DNA of 64,000 nucleotides from Treponema primitia ZAS-1 (GCF_000297095.1 NZ_AEEA01000181.1:28512-92511), one strand, 5' to 3'. Positions 39,997-48,972 are shown, counted from the stretch's first letter. A program made the numbers and translations. Notes: generated by a model from the letters alone, not told the origin.

Positions 39997-42180
39997 TCAT
40001 TCTCCAAAAATTGATTGTTTAATCCGCCGGAGGAGACTGATCTTTCCCAAGGGGAGGCGGATCGTGTCGCCGGGCGGTACGGGTTTGAGGACCAACAGGC
40101 TCTCTCCCCCGGATTTTTCCATGGCCTCGGGTATACCGATGACCCGGTTCACTTCCCCATCCGGATTGGACCACATAATTTCTATGAGCTGCTTCGAGGT
40201 AATGGCCTGTTTCGCGATGGATGTTTTTCCCACGTAGTCAAGACCCCGGGCTTCCAGTTTTTCATACCGTACCGAGACACCTACCAACTGGGATTCATTA
40301 AGTATGAGCCGCCGCTCTATCCGGGCGGAAAGCTCGTCCCGTTCGCCCTTGGTAAGGGACAGCTTTTCCAGGGCCGAACGGAAGCGTCCCTTAGCCTGTT
40401 CCGCCTTTTCCGTATCAAGAAACAGTGTTTCTACTTCGCTGCAAAATGCGGGTTTATCCTGAAACCCGTCAGAATGGAACCGGGATTCAGGCTGGGACGG
40501 ATAGGGGGAATACCTATCTCCGGGTAAGGTATCGACAAGCTGGGGCGGCTGGGCGATGATATCTATCCCCGCCTTATGAAGGGCCTGGATAGCATCGGTC
40601 TTTTCGGATGCCGAAAGGAGGTAGACCCCCGGCATAAGAGTCCGGCTTATCAGAGAAGAAACAGGCTCCGCTTCGGCCAGGTACCGGCGGTCCTCCGACA
40701 GGGTAAGGACTATCCCCTGGTGGAGAGAAACCCCGGAATACCGGGATTCCCAGTCCTTCACGGTCCAGCGGAGGTTCTGATCCACCTGGTTTCCCGATAG
40801 GCGATCCAAGAGGGTAACCATGGCCTCGGCATTCATGCCCCGGTCAAAGCCCCGGACTACCGATTCCCGGGTAATCTCAAACCGCACCGCCGTACCGGTT
40901 TCCCGGACAAGGCTGAAGGAGGCAAGAGCCAGGGCATCGGAAAAGGGGATCTCCGGATAGAGTATACAGGAAAAGGCCGTATCCATGGCAATTACCGCAA
41001 CTTGCGACGAAGTTTCCGGCGCTACTTGCAACGCAGTTTCCCGCGCTACTTGCAACGCAGTTTCCCGCGCTACTTGCAACGCAGTTTCCCGCGCAGTCGG
41101 GGGATACCGGAAATATCCATCCCGTGAATCGGTCCCCAGAAGGCCTACGGTCTTGAACGCTTCCAGCATCGAATCGAACAGATCGTCACTGTTCCCCCGG
41201 CCCTTGGTTTCCACCCCCCAGGGTATCTGCTCAATGCCGCTCCGTTCCAGAATATCCGCAATCCGTTTGAGGGTTGACCGGGGATAACGCTGCGCCATCT
41301 TCAGGGCATCCATAAAGGTGTGGATAAACCTGGTGAGCGCCGAAAGGCGGCCCCGGTTAGCTTGCAAAGGGAACTTCGCTGCAAGCGGCCAGAGGGCAGG
41401 CTTGGGGATAGTTTTATCGATACAGATTCCTGCGGCACAGTATTCCTGCCGTTCATTGAAAGAAAGGGCCGTAAAGTAACGGATCTTCGATTCATCGGGG
41501 ACAAGCCCTTCCCCTTGCTGCTGCAGAAGACCCAGGCACTGCAGACCCCCGATAAGGGACTCAAGATCCAAACCGGGGAAGAGAAGCCTTCCGTCATCCA
41601 GAATTTTTTTCCGTATCCCCCCTTCGGTCTTAAAGAAGTCCTGCTGGTCGGAAACAAACGCAAAGAGCGCCGCCAGGATACGATCGTCCAGGACGCCATA
41701 GCCGGGCGGGTTACTCAGCTCCGAAATTTCCAGGGGCTCCGACGGAAAGAGGGAGCTCTTATCGACAACGATTGGGCCAAGTACCGGTTCCAGCAGGGGG
41801 TTCAGGGCCAGATGGTAGACCCCCTTTTCCTGAAACCGGTAAAGGATAAGCCGCTCCTCCAGGTTGAGGAGTATGCTATGCAGCTCTGCGTAGCTAAACT
41901 CCCCGGCGAAAAAGGTTTCCAGTTCCCCCGGCGCCGGCTCTTCCAGGGTTGCGATGGCGGCGATAATCCTGGCGTCGGTTTCATCAATATATAAGGCGAT
42001 GGCCTCCTGAATTTCCTTGCGGGATAAGAAGGCCTCCAAATCTTCCGCAAGCCGCTGTTTATTGAAGGGAGTTTTGATATTCCCAAAGACGCTGCGCATG
42101 AGCTCGAAGTAGGAACTGTCCGGGAGGATCAGCAGGGCAGATTTCCAGACATCCGGGGAACGAAAGGGGGAGTTATTCAT
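39997..42180 (-). CDS. Helicase-associated protein (Helicase_C_3 domain), partner of the XPB-type helicase
   Basis: 727 residues from ATG 42180, which overlaps the helicase stop by eight bases. The N-terminal half is helical with winged-helix-like parts (IAAIATLEEPAPGELETFFAGE, ELHSILLNLEERLILYRF). From about residue 395 there is a Helicase_C_3-like domain (FEITRESVVRGFDRGMNAEAMVTLLDRLSG, LRWTVKDWESRYSGV), ending in a WYL-like tail. This pairing with an XPB helicase mirrors the actinobacterial arrangement. At 40997-41092 a tandem array encodes ARETALQV three times plus a decayed copy, just before the C3 domain, and two more repeat copies lie antisense at 40432 and 41368. Confidence 0.8.
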   Translation of the reverse strand: MNNSPFRSPDVWKSALLILPDSSYFELMRSVFGNIKTPFNKQRLAEDLEAFLSRKEIQEAIALYIDETDARIIAAIATLEEPAPGELETFFAGEFSYAELHSILLNLEERLILYRFQEKGVYHLALNPLLEPVLGPIVVDKSSLFPSEPLEISELSNPPGYGVLDDRILAALFAFVSDQQDFFKTEGGIRKKILDDGRLLFPGLDLESLIGGLQCLGLLQQQGEGLVPDESKIRYFTALSFNERQEYCAAGICIDKTIPKPALWPLAAKFPLQANRGRLSALTRFIHTFMDALKMAQRYPRSTLKRIADILERSGIEQIPWGVETKGRGNSDDLFDSMLEAFKTVGLLGTDSRDGYFRYPPTARETALQVARETALQVARETALQVAPETSSQVAVIAMDTAFSCILYPEIPFSDALALASFSLVRETGTAVRFEITRESVVRGFDRGMNAEAMVTLLDRLSGNQVDQNLRWTVKDWESRYSGVSLHQGIVLTLSEDRRYLAEAEPVSSLISRTLMPGVYLLSASEKTDAIQALHKAGIDIIAQPPQLVDTLPGDRYSPYPSQPESRFHSDGFQDKPAFCSEVETLFLDTEKAEQAKGRFRSALEKLSLTKGERDELSARIERRLILNESQLVGVSVRYEKLEARGLDYVGKTSIAKQAITSKQLIEIMWSNPDGEVNRVIGIPEAMEKSGGESLLVLKPVPPGDTIRLPLGKISLLRRIKQSIFGE
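40432..40450 (+). repeat. Partial dispersed repeat, copy 5
   Basis: ACTTCGCTGCAAAATGCGG-type sequence (40432-40450), matching the 3' half of copies 1 and 2 including the AAAATGCG extension. It lies antisense to the helicase-associated gene, where it reads as AFCSEV. Confidence 0.6.
40997..41092 (-). repeat. Tandem array of the dispersed repeat (four 24-bp units)
   Basis: Three identical 24-bp units start at 41021, 41045 and 41069 (plus strand GCTACTTGCAACGCAGTTTC + CCGC), preceded by a diverged unit at 40997-41020. On the coding minus strand each unit is ARETALQV, and the old unit reads APETSSQV. 24 is a multiple of three, so copy-number change keeps the host frame. There are no spacers, so this is not a CRISPR. 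Confidence 0.92.
41360..41388 (+). repeat. Dispersed repeat with flanking inverted arm, copy 6
   Basis: AGGGAACTTCGCTGCAAGCGG (split here at 41368-41388) matches the repeat core. An extra GCTTGCA at 41360-41366 pairs with TGCAAGC at 41380-41386, making a short hairpin around the element. Antisense to the helicase-associated gene, read as LAAKFPLQA. Confidence 0.6.
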
Positions 42181-43912
42181 GCTGCCCTGCCCCACTTTGT
42201 CCGGCGAGTATCTCATTCTCCGTCCAGTGCTGGATGGCGTATTTGTAGCCCTGCTCGGCAAGGAATTTCTGGCGGTTCGCGGCGAAATCCTCCTCTACGG
42301 TATACCGGGAAACCAGGGTATAGAAATAGGAGTTCCGTCCCTTAGGCCGCAGAATACGGCCCAGGCGCTGCGCTTCCTCCTGCCGGGAACCGAAGGAGCC
42401 CGAAACCTGGATAGCCATGGAGGCATCGGGAAGGTCGATGGCAAAATTCGCCACCTTGGACACCACGATAACCCGGAACTCACCCCGCTTGAAGGCGCCG
42501 TATACCTTTTCCCGTTCCGCATTGGGGGTTTTCCCGGTAATCAGGGGCACCTTGAGAAGCCGGGCCAGCCCTTCCAACTGGGTGATATACTGGCCTATCA
42601 CCAGGATATGATCCTCCGGGTGGTTATCCATCAACTGGCGGACGATGCTTTCCTTGTAGGGGTTTTCGCTGGCCACCCGGTACTTTTCCCGGGGAGTTGC
42701 CACGGCATAGGGGATCTTCAGCTTCTCCGGCATGTCCAGGCGGATCTCCGTACAGAGGGCTTCCGCAATCCAACCCTTGCTTTCCAGATCCTTCCAGGGG
42801 ACATCGTAGCGTTTGGGCCCCACCAGGCTGAACACCGCGTCCTCCGCCCCGTCTTCCCGGATCAGGGTGGCGGTAAGCCCCAGCCGACGCACCGCCTGAA
42901 GCTCCGCGGTTACCCGAAAGACCGGGGCCGGCAGTAAGTGAACTTCGTCGTAGATGATCAGCCCCCAGGGCCGTTCCCGGAAGAGCTTGAAGTGGGGAAA
43001 CTCCGCTTCCTTATCGGGCCGCCAGGTGATGATCTGGTAGGTAGCTATGGTTACCGGCGCCACCCGCTTGGAGTCGCCGGTATATTCGGCGATCTCATCC
43101 GCCTCAAGGTCCGTTTTATCCAGGAGCTCATCTATCCACTGATGCACCGCCGCCACATTGGTGGTAAGTACCAGGGTATTTGTTTTAAGGAGGCTCATCA
43201 GGGCCATGCCTACCATGGTCTTCCCCGAACCGCAGGGAAGCACCACCACCCCGTAACCGCTCCCGGGACCGTTGTTTCCCAGCACCGACCGGGCCGCTTC
43301 GGACTGGTAGTCCCGCAGGGTAAAGGGTCTGCCGGAAGCGGCGGCGGAACGCAGGCTCAGCTCCAGAGCCTCCCCGGTGATCAGGGGCGCCATATCCTGT
43401 ACGGGCCAGCCCATCCGGATAAGCTCCCGTTTAACACTGCCCCGGTCGGTCAGCTTCAGCCTGAACCCCTCAGGGCACTGGTGAAGCAGCTTGGTCAGGG
43501 GCTTTGCGGCCCCTATTTCCGCCAGGATAGCCGTATCATCCGCCACCAGGAGGAGTTCCTCCGGAAGGGGGCGAAGGGGATCCAATGGCGCTTTTCCATC
43601 CGCCGCTACCAGCCGGATCTTGCCGTACCGCGCCATGGTATCGGAAAAACCTTCGAGTATGCTTTGAGGAACAGGATAGCGGCTATAGGCATCCAGGGCG
43701 GCCGCCACATCGGCGGGGGTGAAGCCTGCGCTGGCGGCGTTCCAGAGGGATAGGGGGGTTATCCTGAAGGTATGTATATGTTCAGGGGACTTTTCCAGTT
43801 CCGCAAAGGGCATAACGGCGGCCCGGGCTTCCTCAGCCTTGGGGGCATGAACATCCAATAACAGGGTACGATCACTCTGTACAATCAGGGGATTCGCAGA
43901 ATCAATTGACAT
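42173..43912 (-). CDS. XPB/Ssl2-type superfamily 2 DNA helicase
   Basis: 579 residues. An N-terminal damage-recognition-like region (1-190) precedes the helicase core: FTLRDYQ (Q-motif-like, 197-203), Walker A LPCGSGKT (225-232), DEVH (322-325), LTATLIRED, and motif VI QRLGRILRPKG near 520. The family remodels or opens duplex DNA in repair and, in eukaryotes, in TFIIH; bacterial members are shorter-domain homologues with 3'-5' activity. Directly coupled by overlap to the helicase-associated gene. Upstream is a 69-base gap to the cupin gene that should hold the promoter. Confidence 0.93.
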   Translation of the reverse strand: MSIDSANPLIVQSDRTLLLDVHAPKAEEARAAVMPFAELEKSPEHIHTFRITPLSLWNAASAGFTPADVAAALDAYSRYPVPQSILEGFSDTMARYGKIRLVAADGKAPLDPLRPLPEELLLVADDTAILAEIGAAKPLTKLLHQCPEGFRLKLTDRGSVKRELIRMGWPVQDMAPLITGEALELSLRSAAASGRPFTLRDYQSEAARSVLGNNGPGSGYGVVVLPCGSGKTMVGMALMSLLKTNTLVLTTNVAAVHQWIDELLDKTDLEADEIAEYTGDSKRVAPVTIATYQIITWRPDKEAEFPHFKLFRERPWGLIIYDEVHLLPAPVFRVTAELQAVRRLGLTATLIREDGAEDAVFSLVGPKRYDVPWKDLESKGWIAEALCTEIRLDMPEKLKIPYAVATPREKYRVASENPYKESIVRQLMDNHPEDHILVIGQYITQLEGLARLLKVPLITGKTPNAEREKVYGAFKRGEFRVIVVSKVANFAIDLPDASMAIQVSGSFGSRQEEAQRLGRILRPKGRNSYFYTLVSRYTVEEDFAANRQKFLAEQGYKYAIQHWTENEILAGQSGAGQHE

Positions 43913-43981
43913 ATCTTATCAATTATATAGGACATAGGGCGGAGTGGGAAGGGGCGGGGGTTTCAAACAAACGCTGATAGA

Positions 43982-44422
43982 TTAACCCTTGCCCGCCATT
44001 TTCATAAGCCGCTCCACTTCCCCGCCCTCCAGTATGGTCGTCTTGAACACCTCGTTCTTAACGCCGGCGCCGGCGGGCACAAAAAAGCTGATCTGTTCCG
44101 AAGGTTCATCGTGGATGTTAGTTACCGAATGGACCTGGCCGGCGCTGACAATAAAGGTGTCGTAGGCATGGTATTCCACCCAGCCTGTTTCGCAATAAAA
44201 CTGCACCCTGCCTTTGGTGACACAGATAATCTCGCAGACATCATGGTAGTGGGGAAGAACCGCGCCGCCCTTTTCCAGTTTTTCATAGAGGATCATGCTG
44301 GCCCGTATGTCCGCATGATCCGCATCGGCGGGGTTCAAAAAAGTTTTCTGGTACAGTTCGGGATGGTTTGGGTTTTTAACCATCGCAAGATCATCCCATT
44401 GGTGGACTATGGTGGTACCCAT
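43982..44422 (-). CDS. Cupin-domain protein
   Basis: 146 residues. A single cupin barrel with metal-site motif LPHYHDVCEIICVTKGRVQFY (by parts: G-x-HxH-type PHYHDVCE) and second motif VSAGQVHSVTN. Small cupins are binding proteins, isomerases or regulators of catabolic pathways. It ends the transporter/hydrolase operon, starting two bases after the stop of the hydrolase gene, so it probably acts on, or senses, the same nitrogen compound. Specific function unknown. Confidence 0.85.
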   Translation of the reverse strand: MGTTIVHQWDDLAMVKNPNHPELYQKTFLNPADADHADIRASMILYEKLEKGGAVLPHYHDVCEIICVTKGRVQFYCETGWVEYHAYDTFIVSAGQVHSVTNIHDEPSEQISFFVPAGAGVKNEVFKTTILEGGEVERLMKMAGKG

Positions 44423-44424
44423 GG

Positions 44425-45120
44425 CTAGCTCCTTTTTAGGTTTTCCAAAGCCCGGATCACCGAAGCGGAATCGGAGACGGCGCCAAAGACGCCGCCCTGC
44501 ATGGTGACCATTTTAAGGGCCGCGGCGTGGTTACCCATGTCGGTGGCGCCGGTGCAGTCTTCCAGGATAACACACTCGTAGCCCCGGTCGTTGGCATCCC
44601 GCATGGTGGTGTGGACGCACACATCGGTGGTGATCCCCGTAAGAATGATGTTGTCGATATGCTTCATTTTAAGGATCATGTCCAGGTCGGTGGCGTAGAA
44701 GGAGCCCTTGCCGGGCTTGTCGATGATCGCCTCCCCCTCCAGGGGGTACAGATCGCTTATGATGTCCCAGCCCTCTTCGCCCCGGACAAGGATGCGGCCC
44801 TTGGGACCCATGCTGCCCAGTTCCGCGCCTATCTGAGCACTCCGCCACCGTTTATTTGCCGGCAGATCCGAAAGGTCGGGCCGGTGTCCTTCCCTGGTGT
44901 GGATGATCGTGAAACCCGGTATGCTCCGGGCTAGGGTCAGCAGTTTTTTGATGGGCTCAATGGCCCGGGCGGTATTGGAAAGATCGTAGCCCATCTTGTC
45001 CACGTAACCACCCTTACCGCAGAAATCGGTCTGCATGTCGATGATCATCAATGCGGTATTGCAGGCACGTAGATCGCCGTTATAGGGCCATGCATAGGGA
45101 ATAGATTCAATAGTCGCCAT
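44425..45120 (-). CDS. Isochorismatase-like cysteine hydrolase 1 (biuret/triuret hydrolase candidate)
   Basis: 231 residues from ATG 45120, selected for a GAAGGAG ribosome site; a longer opening from 45153 would overlap the preceding gene. The Asp-Lys-Cys triad is Asp28 (MIIDMQTDF), Lys135 (IIDKPGKGSFYATDL) and Cys168 (TTDVCVHTT). HTREGHRPDLSDLPANKRWRS is the phrase shared by ureidoacrylate (RutB) and biuret amidohydrolases. Adjacent to a second paralogue, a BMP-type importer and a divergent allophanate hydrolase, this favours a biuret- or triuret-hydrolysing role. RutB itself is unlikely because no other rut genes are present. Confidence 0.88.
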   Translation of the reverse strand: MATIESIPYAWPYNGDLRACNTALMIIDMQTDFCGKGGYVDKMGYDLSNTARAIEPIKKLLTLARSIPGFTIIHTREGHRPDLSDLPANKRWRSAQIGAELGSMGPKGRILVRGEEGWDIISDLYPLEGEAIIDKPGKGSFYATDLDMILKMKHIDNIILTGITTDVCVHTTMRDANDRGYECVILEDCTGATDMGNHAAALKMVTMQGGVFGAVSDSASVIRALENLKRS

Positions 45121-45130
45121 ACAATCTCCT

Positions 45131-45829
45131 TCAGATTTTTTCCAAAACCTCAATCACCGCATCCGAATCGGACACACAGCCAAACAAACCGTTGGACTGT
45201 TGAATGGATGAAAGGGCGGCCAAGTGGTTTTCGTACACCGTGGCGCCGGTGCAGTCGCTGAGGGTAACGCACTCAAAGCCCCGGTCGTTGGCATCCCGCA
45301 GGGTACTGTGAACACAGCAGTCTGTGGTTACCCCCGTAAGGATCAGGTTCACAATACCCCGGCAGCGGAGTATCACCTCCAGGTCGGTGGCGTAAAAGGC
45401 GCTCTTCCCCGGCTTGTCGATGATAAGCTCCCCCGCTTGGGGGCACAGTTCTTCTACAATGTCCCAACCTTCTTCACCCCGCACCAGGATGCGGCCCTTG
45501 GGACCCGCCTCGCCGATGGGGATACCGTGGAGGGCGCTCCGCCACCGTTTGTTTGCGGGCAGGTCCGAAAGGTCCGGCCGGTGCCCCTCCCGGGTGTGGA
45601 TGATCATAAGCCCCGGTATTGCCCGGGCGGCGTCCAAAACCTTACGGATTGGCTTAATCGCCCGGGCGGTAAGGGACACATCGTAGCCCATGTGATCGAT
45701 ATAACCGCCGGGGGCCACAAAATCCGCCTGCATATCTATAACCAGGAGGGCGGTGTTTTCTCTTTTCAGGTTCCCGTCATAGGGCCATGGGTAGGGAACC
45801 GCCTTATCAATAAACTTAGTTGGCAACAC
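45131..45829 (-). CDS. Isochorismatase-like cysteine hydrolase 2 (biuret/triuret hydrolase candidate)
   Basis: 232 residues, clearly a paralogue of the downstream gene. Triad Asp32 (LVIDMQADF), Lys139 (LIIDKPGKSAFYATDL) and Cys172 (TTDCCVHST), with the same 107- and 33-residue spacing. The active-site region has CC instead of VC, and the 100-110 loop differs (HGIPIGEAGP against IGAELGSMGP), so the two may have different substrates, for example triuret and biuret. The start overlaps the end of the BMP gene by 14 bases, showing one operon. Confidence 0.88.
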   Translation of the reverse strand: MLPTKFIDKAVPYPWPYDGNLKRENTALLVIDMQADFVAPGGYIDHMGYDVSLTARAIKPIRKVLDAARAIPGLMIIHTREGHRPDLSDLPANKRWRSALHGIPIGEAGPKGRILVRGEEGWDIVEELCPQAGELIIDKPGKSAFYATDLEVILRCRGIVNLILTGVTTDCCVHSTLRDANDRGFECVTLSDCTGATVYENHLAALSSIQQSNGLFGCVSDSDAVIEVLEKI

Positions 45830-46943
45830 TGCCGATTACGCCTTCGACCAGGTAGTCGCAGGTTTCCAGTTCGTCCACCGAAGGCCGCGCGCCCTTGGCA
45901 ATAACCACCTTGCCGGTCTGGTCTTTTACCTCCCCCTCAAAAGCGAAGAGATCCCCGGCAATCATCTGCGCCTTGGCATTGTTTACCAGGACAACCACAT
46001 CCGGGGGAACATTTTTACCAAAGGGCGCCAGATCCACCACCCCTTCCTTAAGGCCGCCCCGGAATTTACCATCGTACTTGCTGCCCGTGAATTTACCGTC
46101 CAGCGCTGTTTGGGCCATGTCAATAAAGGTGGGACCCCAGTTCCACATGGCTCCTGTTACCCAGCCTTCCGGGGCAAGTTCGGAAGCGTCCGCATGGTTA
46201 CCCACCGCCTTTACCCCCCGGCGTTCGCAAATCTCGATTATTGTTTTGGTACTGTCCTGGTGCTGGGTCAGCACATCGGCGCCGCCGTCAATCAGGCTGT
46301 TGGCCGCATTGGTCTGCATAGCGGGATCGGCCCAACTGCCGGTAAAGACCACCGTGGTGGTAACCGCAGGGTTCACCGATTTGGCCCCCAGCTCAAAGGC
46401 GTTTATGTTGAGCAGTACCTGGGGGATGGGGAAGGAGGCGATAAAGCCAAGCTTGTTCGTTTTGGTAACCTTCCCCGCAGCCATTCCCGCCAGATAGAAG
46501 GGCTCCCAGATCGTTCCAAAATAGGTGCCCAGGTTATCGGAGGTTTTAAGCCCGCCCTGGTGGAAAAAGATAACATCCTTTCTGTTTTTAGCCACGTCCA
46601 GCGCCGGGTCCAGATGTCCGTAGGATGTGGGGAACTGAACCGTGGCTCCCACCTGTATCATTTGTTCAAGTACCCTGGATGCTTCGGAAGTTTCGGGAAC
46701 ATTTTCGGAGCGGTAGATCTTTACCCTGTCGCCAAAGGCCTGCTCCACCGCCACACTGCCCTGGTAGGCCGCTTGGTTGTAGCCGTAATCATCCCGGGCG
46801 CCCACAAAGATAAAACCTATGCCCACGGGTTTTGCCGAACCTGCGGCGTTCGCGCCGCTTTCCTGCTTTTTCCCCGAACAGGACGCCAGGGACAAGCCCG
46901 CCGCCATACATACTGCCATCCCCAGTAACAAAATTTTTTTCAT
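45816..46943 (-). CDS. BMP/PnrA-family substrate-binding lipoprotein
   Basis: 375 residues from ATG 46943. A lipoprotein signal ends at LASC (about residue 22). The mature protein is a type I periplasmic-binding fold of the BMP domain (VGIGFIFVGARDDYGYNQAAYQG, FPTSYGHLDPALDVAKNRKDVIFFHQGG, VLTQHQDSTKTIIEICERRGVKAVGNHAD by parts). BMP proteins of spirochaetes bind purine nucleosides; related ones bind other small N-rich solutes. The operon context of biuret-type hydrolases suggests a urea-like or ureide ligand here, but nucleoside cannot be excluded. Confidence 0.92.
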   Translation of the reverse strand: MKKILLLGMAVCMAAGLSLASCSGKKQESGANAAGSAKPVGIGFIFVGARDDYGYNQAAYQGSVAVEQAFGDRVKIYRSENVPETSEASRVLEQMIQVGATVQFPTSYGHLDPALDVAKNRKDVIFFHQGGLKTSDNLGTYFGTIWEPFYLAGMAAGKVTKTNKLGFIASFPIPQVLLNINAFELGAKSVNPAVTTTVVFTGSWADPAMQTNAANSLIDGGADVLTQHQDSTKTIIEICERRGVKAVGNHADASELAPEGWVTGAMWNWGPTFIDMAQTALDGKFTGSKYDGKFRGGLKEGVVDLAPFGKNVPPDVVVLVNNAKAQMIAGDLFAFEGEVKDQTGKVVIAKGARPSVDELETCDYLVEGVIGSVAN

Positions 46944-46996
46944 GTCTTTACTCCTCTTTTTATTAACAGGGCAAACACATGCCCGGTTTATCACTT

Positions 46997-47905
46997 TCAG
47001 TTATTGATCACCCGCTTTAGTTCCTCGGGCATCACCTGCCGCTTTTGTTTCGACATGGCAAAGAGCGCCGCCAGGGTCAACACATAGGGCAGCATGAGCA
47101 GCAGAAAAGGTGAAATGTTGTAACCCTGCTGCTGCAGGATAAGCTGTAAGGCCTGGGCGCCGCCGAAAATGTACGCCCCGATATAGGCCTTAGCGGGGTT
47201 CCATGACGCAAGAATAACCAGGGCCACCGCGATAATACCCCGGCCATTGGTTATTCCCTCGATCCAGGTGTGGGTGTAGGCAATGGAAAGCTGGGCTCCC
47301 CCAATTCCCGCCAGAGCGCCCCCGGCCAGAACCCCCAGGTAGCGGAACAGCACAGGATTAACCCCGTAGGCAAAGACCACCTTTTCATCCTCCCCGGTTC
47401 CCCTAAATAGTATTCCGGTGCGAGTTTTAAAAATGAGGAACCATAAAAGGGGCCCCAGAATAAAAGAAATATAGGTGATAGGGTCCTGGGTAAAAATCGC
47501 CTGCCCGATAACCGGTATTTTTGAGAGCAGGGGGATGGCAAGCTCCCGGAAACCGTCCACATGGATGCTCGTATATTTTCTGCCAAAGAAAGCGGTAAGC
47601 CCCAGTCCCAGAAACATCAGGGTAAGCCCCGTGGCAATCTGGTTTGTCCTGCGGGTGATGACAAAGTAGGCGTGCGCCAGGGCGAGCAGGGCCCCCGCCA
47701 GCATACCTGCCCCCAGTCCCAGAACGGGGGAACCGGTTTCGGAAGTGACCATGTAGGCCGCAAAGGCCCCCAGGACCATGCTGCCCTCGATACCCATGTA
47801 CAGAACCCCCACCCGTTCACAGAGGGTTTCGCCGTATACGCCGTAGAGAACCGAAGTACCGGACTGAATGGCCCCGGAGAGCAGCAGTGTTAATGCGCCA
47901 ATCAT
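46997..47905 (-). CDS. ABC transporter permease (nucleoside/BMP type), subunit 2
   Basis: 302 residues, about eight to nine membrane segments. Matches the BPD_transp_2 permeases of the BmpA/YufQ type: YGVYGETLCERVGVLYMGIEGSMVLGAFAAY and IAYTHTWIEGITNGRGIIAVALVILASWNPAKAYIGAYIFGGAQAL (by parts). Its start overlaps the preceding permease stop by four bases. It forms the membrane pore with the gene upstream and hands substrate from the BMP lipoprotein to the cytoplasm. Confidence 0.92.
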   Translation of the reverse strand: MIGALTLLLSGAIQSGTSVLYGVYGETLCERVGVLYMGIEGSMVLGAFAAYMVTSETGSPVLGLGAGMLAGALLALAHAYFVITRRTNQIATGLTLMFLGLGLTAFFGRKYTSIHVDGFRELAIPLLSKIPVIGQAIFTQDPITYISFILGPLLWFLIFKTRTGILFRGTGEDEKVVFAYGVNPVLFRYLGVLAGGALAGIGGAQLSIAYTHTWIEGITNGRGIIAVALVILASWNPAKAYIGAYIFGGAQALQLILQQQGYNISPFLLLMLPYVLTLAALFAMSKQKRQVMPEELKRVINN

Positions 47906-48927
47906 TTTTTCCGCCCCTTCCAGAGTATGGCCAGCAATACCACGGACATGAGGATCCGTATTGATGATGAGGGAAGGCCGCTGGTTATTTCCAGAATGTT
48001 TCCGGACACCGAAAGGAAACCGATCACAAAAGCGGTGAGTATCGAGAGCAGGGGGTTGTTCCAGGCCATCCAGGCAGCCAGAAACCCCAGGTAACCGTAG
48101 TTAACCCCCGTGGTCTGCCTCAGCCGTTCTTCCACGGAGCCCATCTCCAGCATCCCCGCAAAGCCGCAAAGCCCCCCGCTGATTGCCATGGCGATAAGCT
48201 GGTTCTTTTTAACATTATATCCCGCGTGGAGCGCCGCCATGGGGTTCCCCCCTATGACGCGGATCTTAAAGCCCCACTTGGTCCTGCCCAGGATGAGCCA
48301 AACCAAAACCGCCGTAAGCAGGGCGATAAAAATAGTAATACTAACCTTGGAATTACCGAATTTGAATAACTGCAAATGATTCGGTATGGGGGGACTCATG
48401 GGCCAGTTAAAACTGGCGGGGTCCTTTAAAAGGCCGAACACAAAGTAACTCACCACCTGGACGGCGATATAATTCAGAATGAGGGTCGTAATGGTGCTGT
48501 TCATATTGGCGTGATTTTTAAGCAGCCCCGCGATACCGCTCCAGATCAGGCCCCCTAAAATACCCGCCAGAGCCATCAGGGGTATGCCCGCCACGGCCGG
48601 CAAGGAGGCGCCCAGGGAAACCCCCAGGGCGGTGGACGCCAAGGCGCCCATGGCAAACTGCCCTTCCCCGCCCACGTTGACGATCCCCGCCTTTGCGGAA
48701 ACACAGGTTGCCACGGCGATGAAGATGAGGGGGGTGGTTTTGATAATCACCTCCCCCATACCGTAGCCGGTAAAGAGGGTCAGCCTGACCATGGAAGCAT
48801 AGGTCCCCATGGCATCAACTCCCTGGGCCGCCAGGAACAGGCCAAAAAGCGCCACCGGGGAAATCAACACCAAAAACCAGACCCCCGCATTGCTCAAGGA
48901 TCTAGCCGGAATTTTCCGCATCACCAT
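47902..48927 (-). CDS. ABC transporter permease (nucleoside/BMP type), subunit 1
   Basis: 341 residues, about nine membrane segments. YufP-type signature: KAGIVNVGGEGQFAMGALAST, GIPLMALAGILGGLIWSGIAGLLK and LGRTKWGFKIRVIGGNPMAALHAGYNVKKNQLIAMAISGGLCGFAGMLEM (by parts). Partner of subunit 2. Separated from the upstream ATPase gene by 196 bases that hold repeats and a likely extra promoter, an unusual gap inside an ABC operon. Confidence 0.92.
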   Translation of the reverse strand: MVMRKIPARSLSNAGVWFLVLISPVALFGLFLAAQGVDAMGTYASMVRLTLFTGYGMGEVIIKTTPLIFIAVATCVSAKAGIVNVGGEGQFAMGALASTALGVSLGASLPAVAGIPLMALAGILGGLIWSGIAGLLKNHANMNSTITTLILNYIAVQVVSYFVFGLLKDPASFNWPMSPPIPNHLQLFKFGNSKVSITIFIALLTAVLVWLILGRTKWGFKIRVIGGNPMAALHAGYNVKKNQLIAMAISGGLCGFAGMLEMGSVEERLRQTTGVNYGYLGFLAAWMAWNNPLLSILTAFVIGFLSVSGNILEITSGLPSSSIRILMSVVLLAILWKGRKK

Positions 48928-48972
48928 AGAAAAACAACCTTTTCCGTATAATAAAACTTATTATGCATTTTT

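Noticed and set aside
40997..41092. Short regularly repeated units suggesting a CRISPR array
   Set aside because: Units are directly abutting with no spacers, are in frame within a gene, and no cas genes are present.
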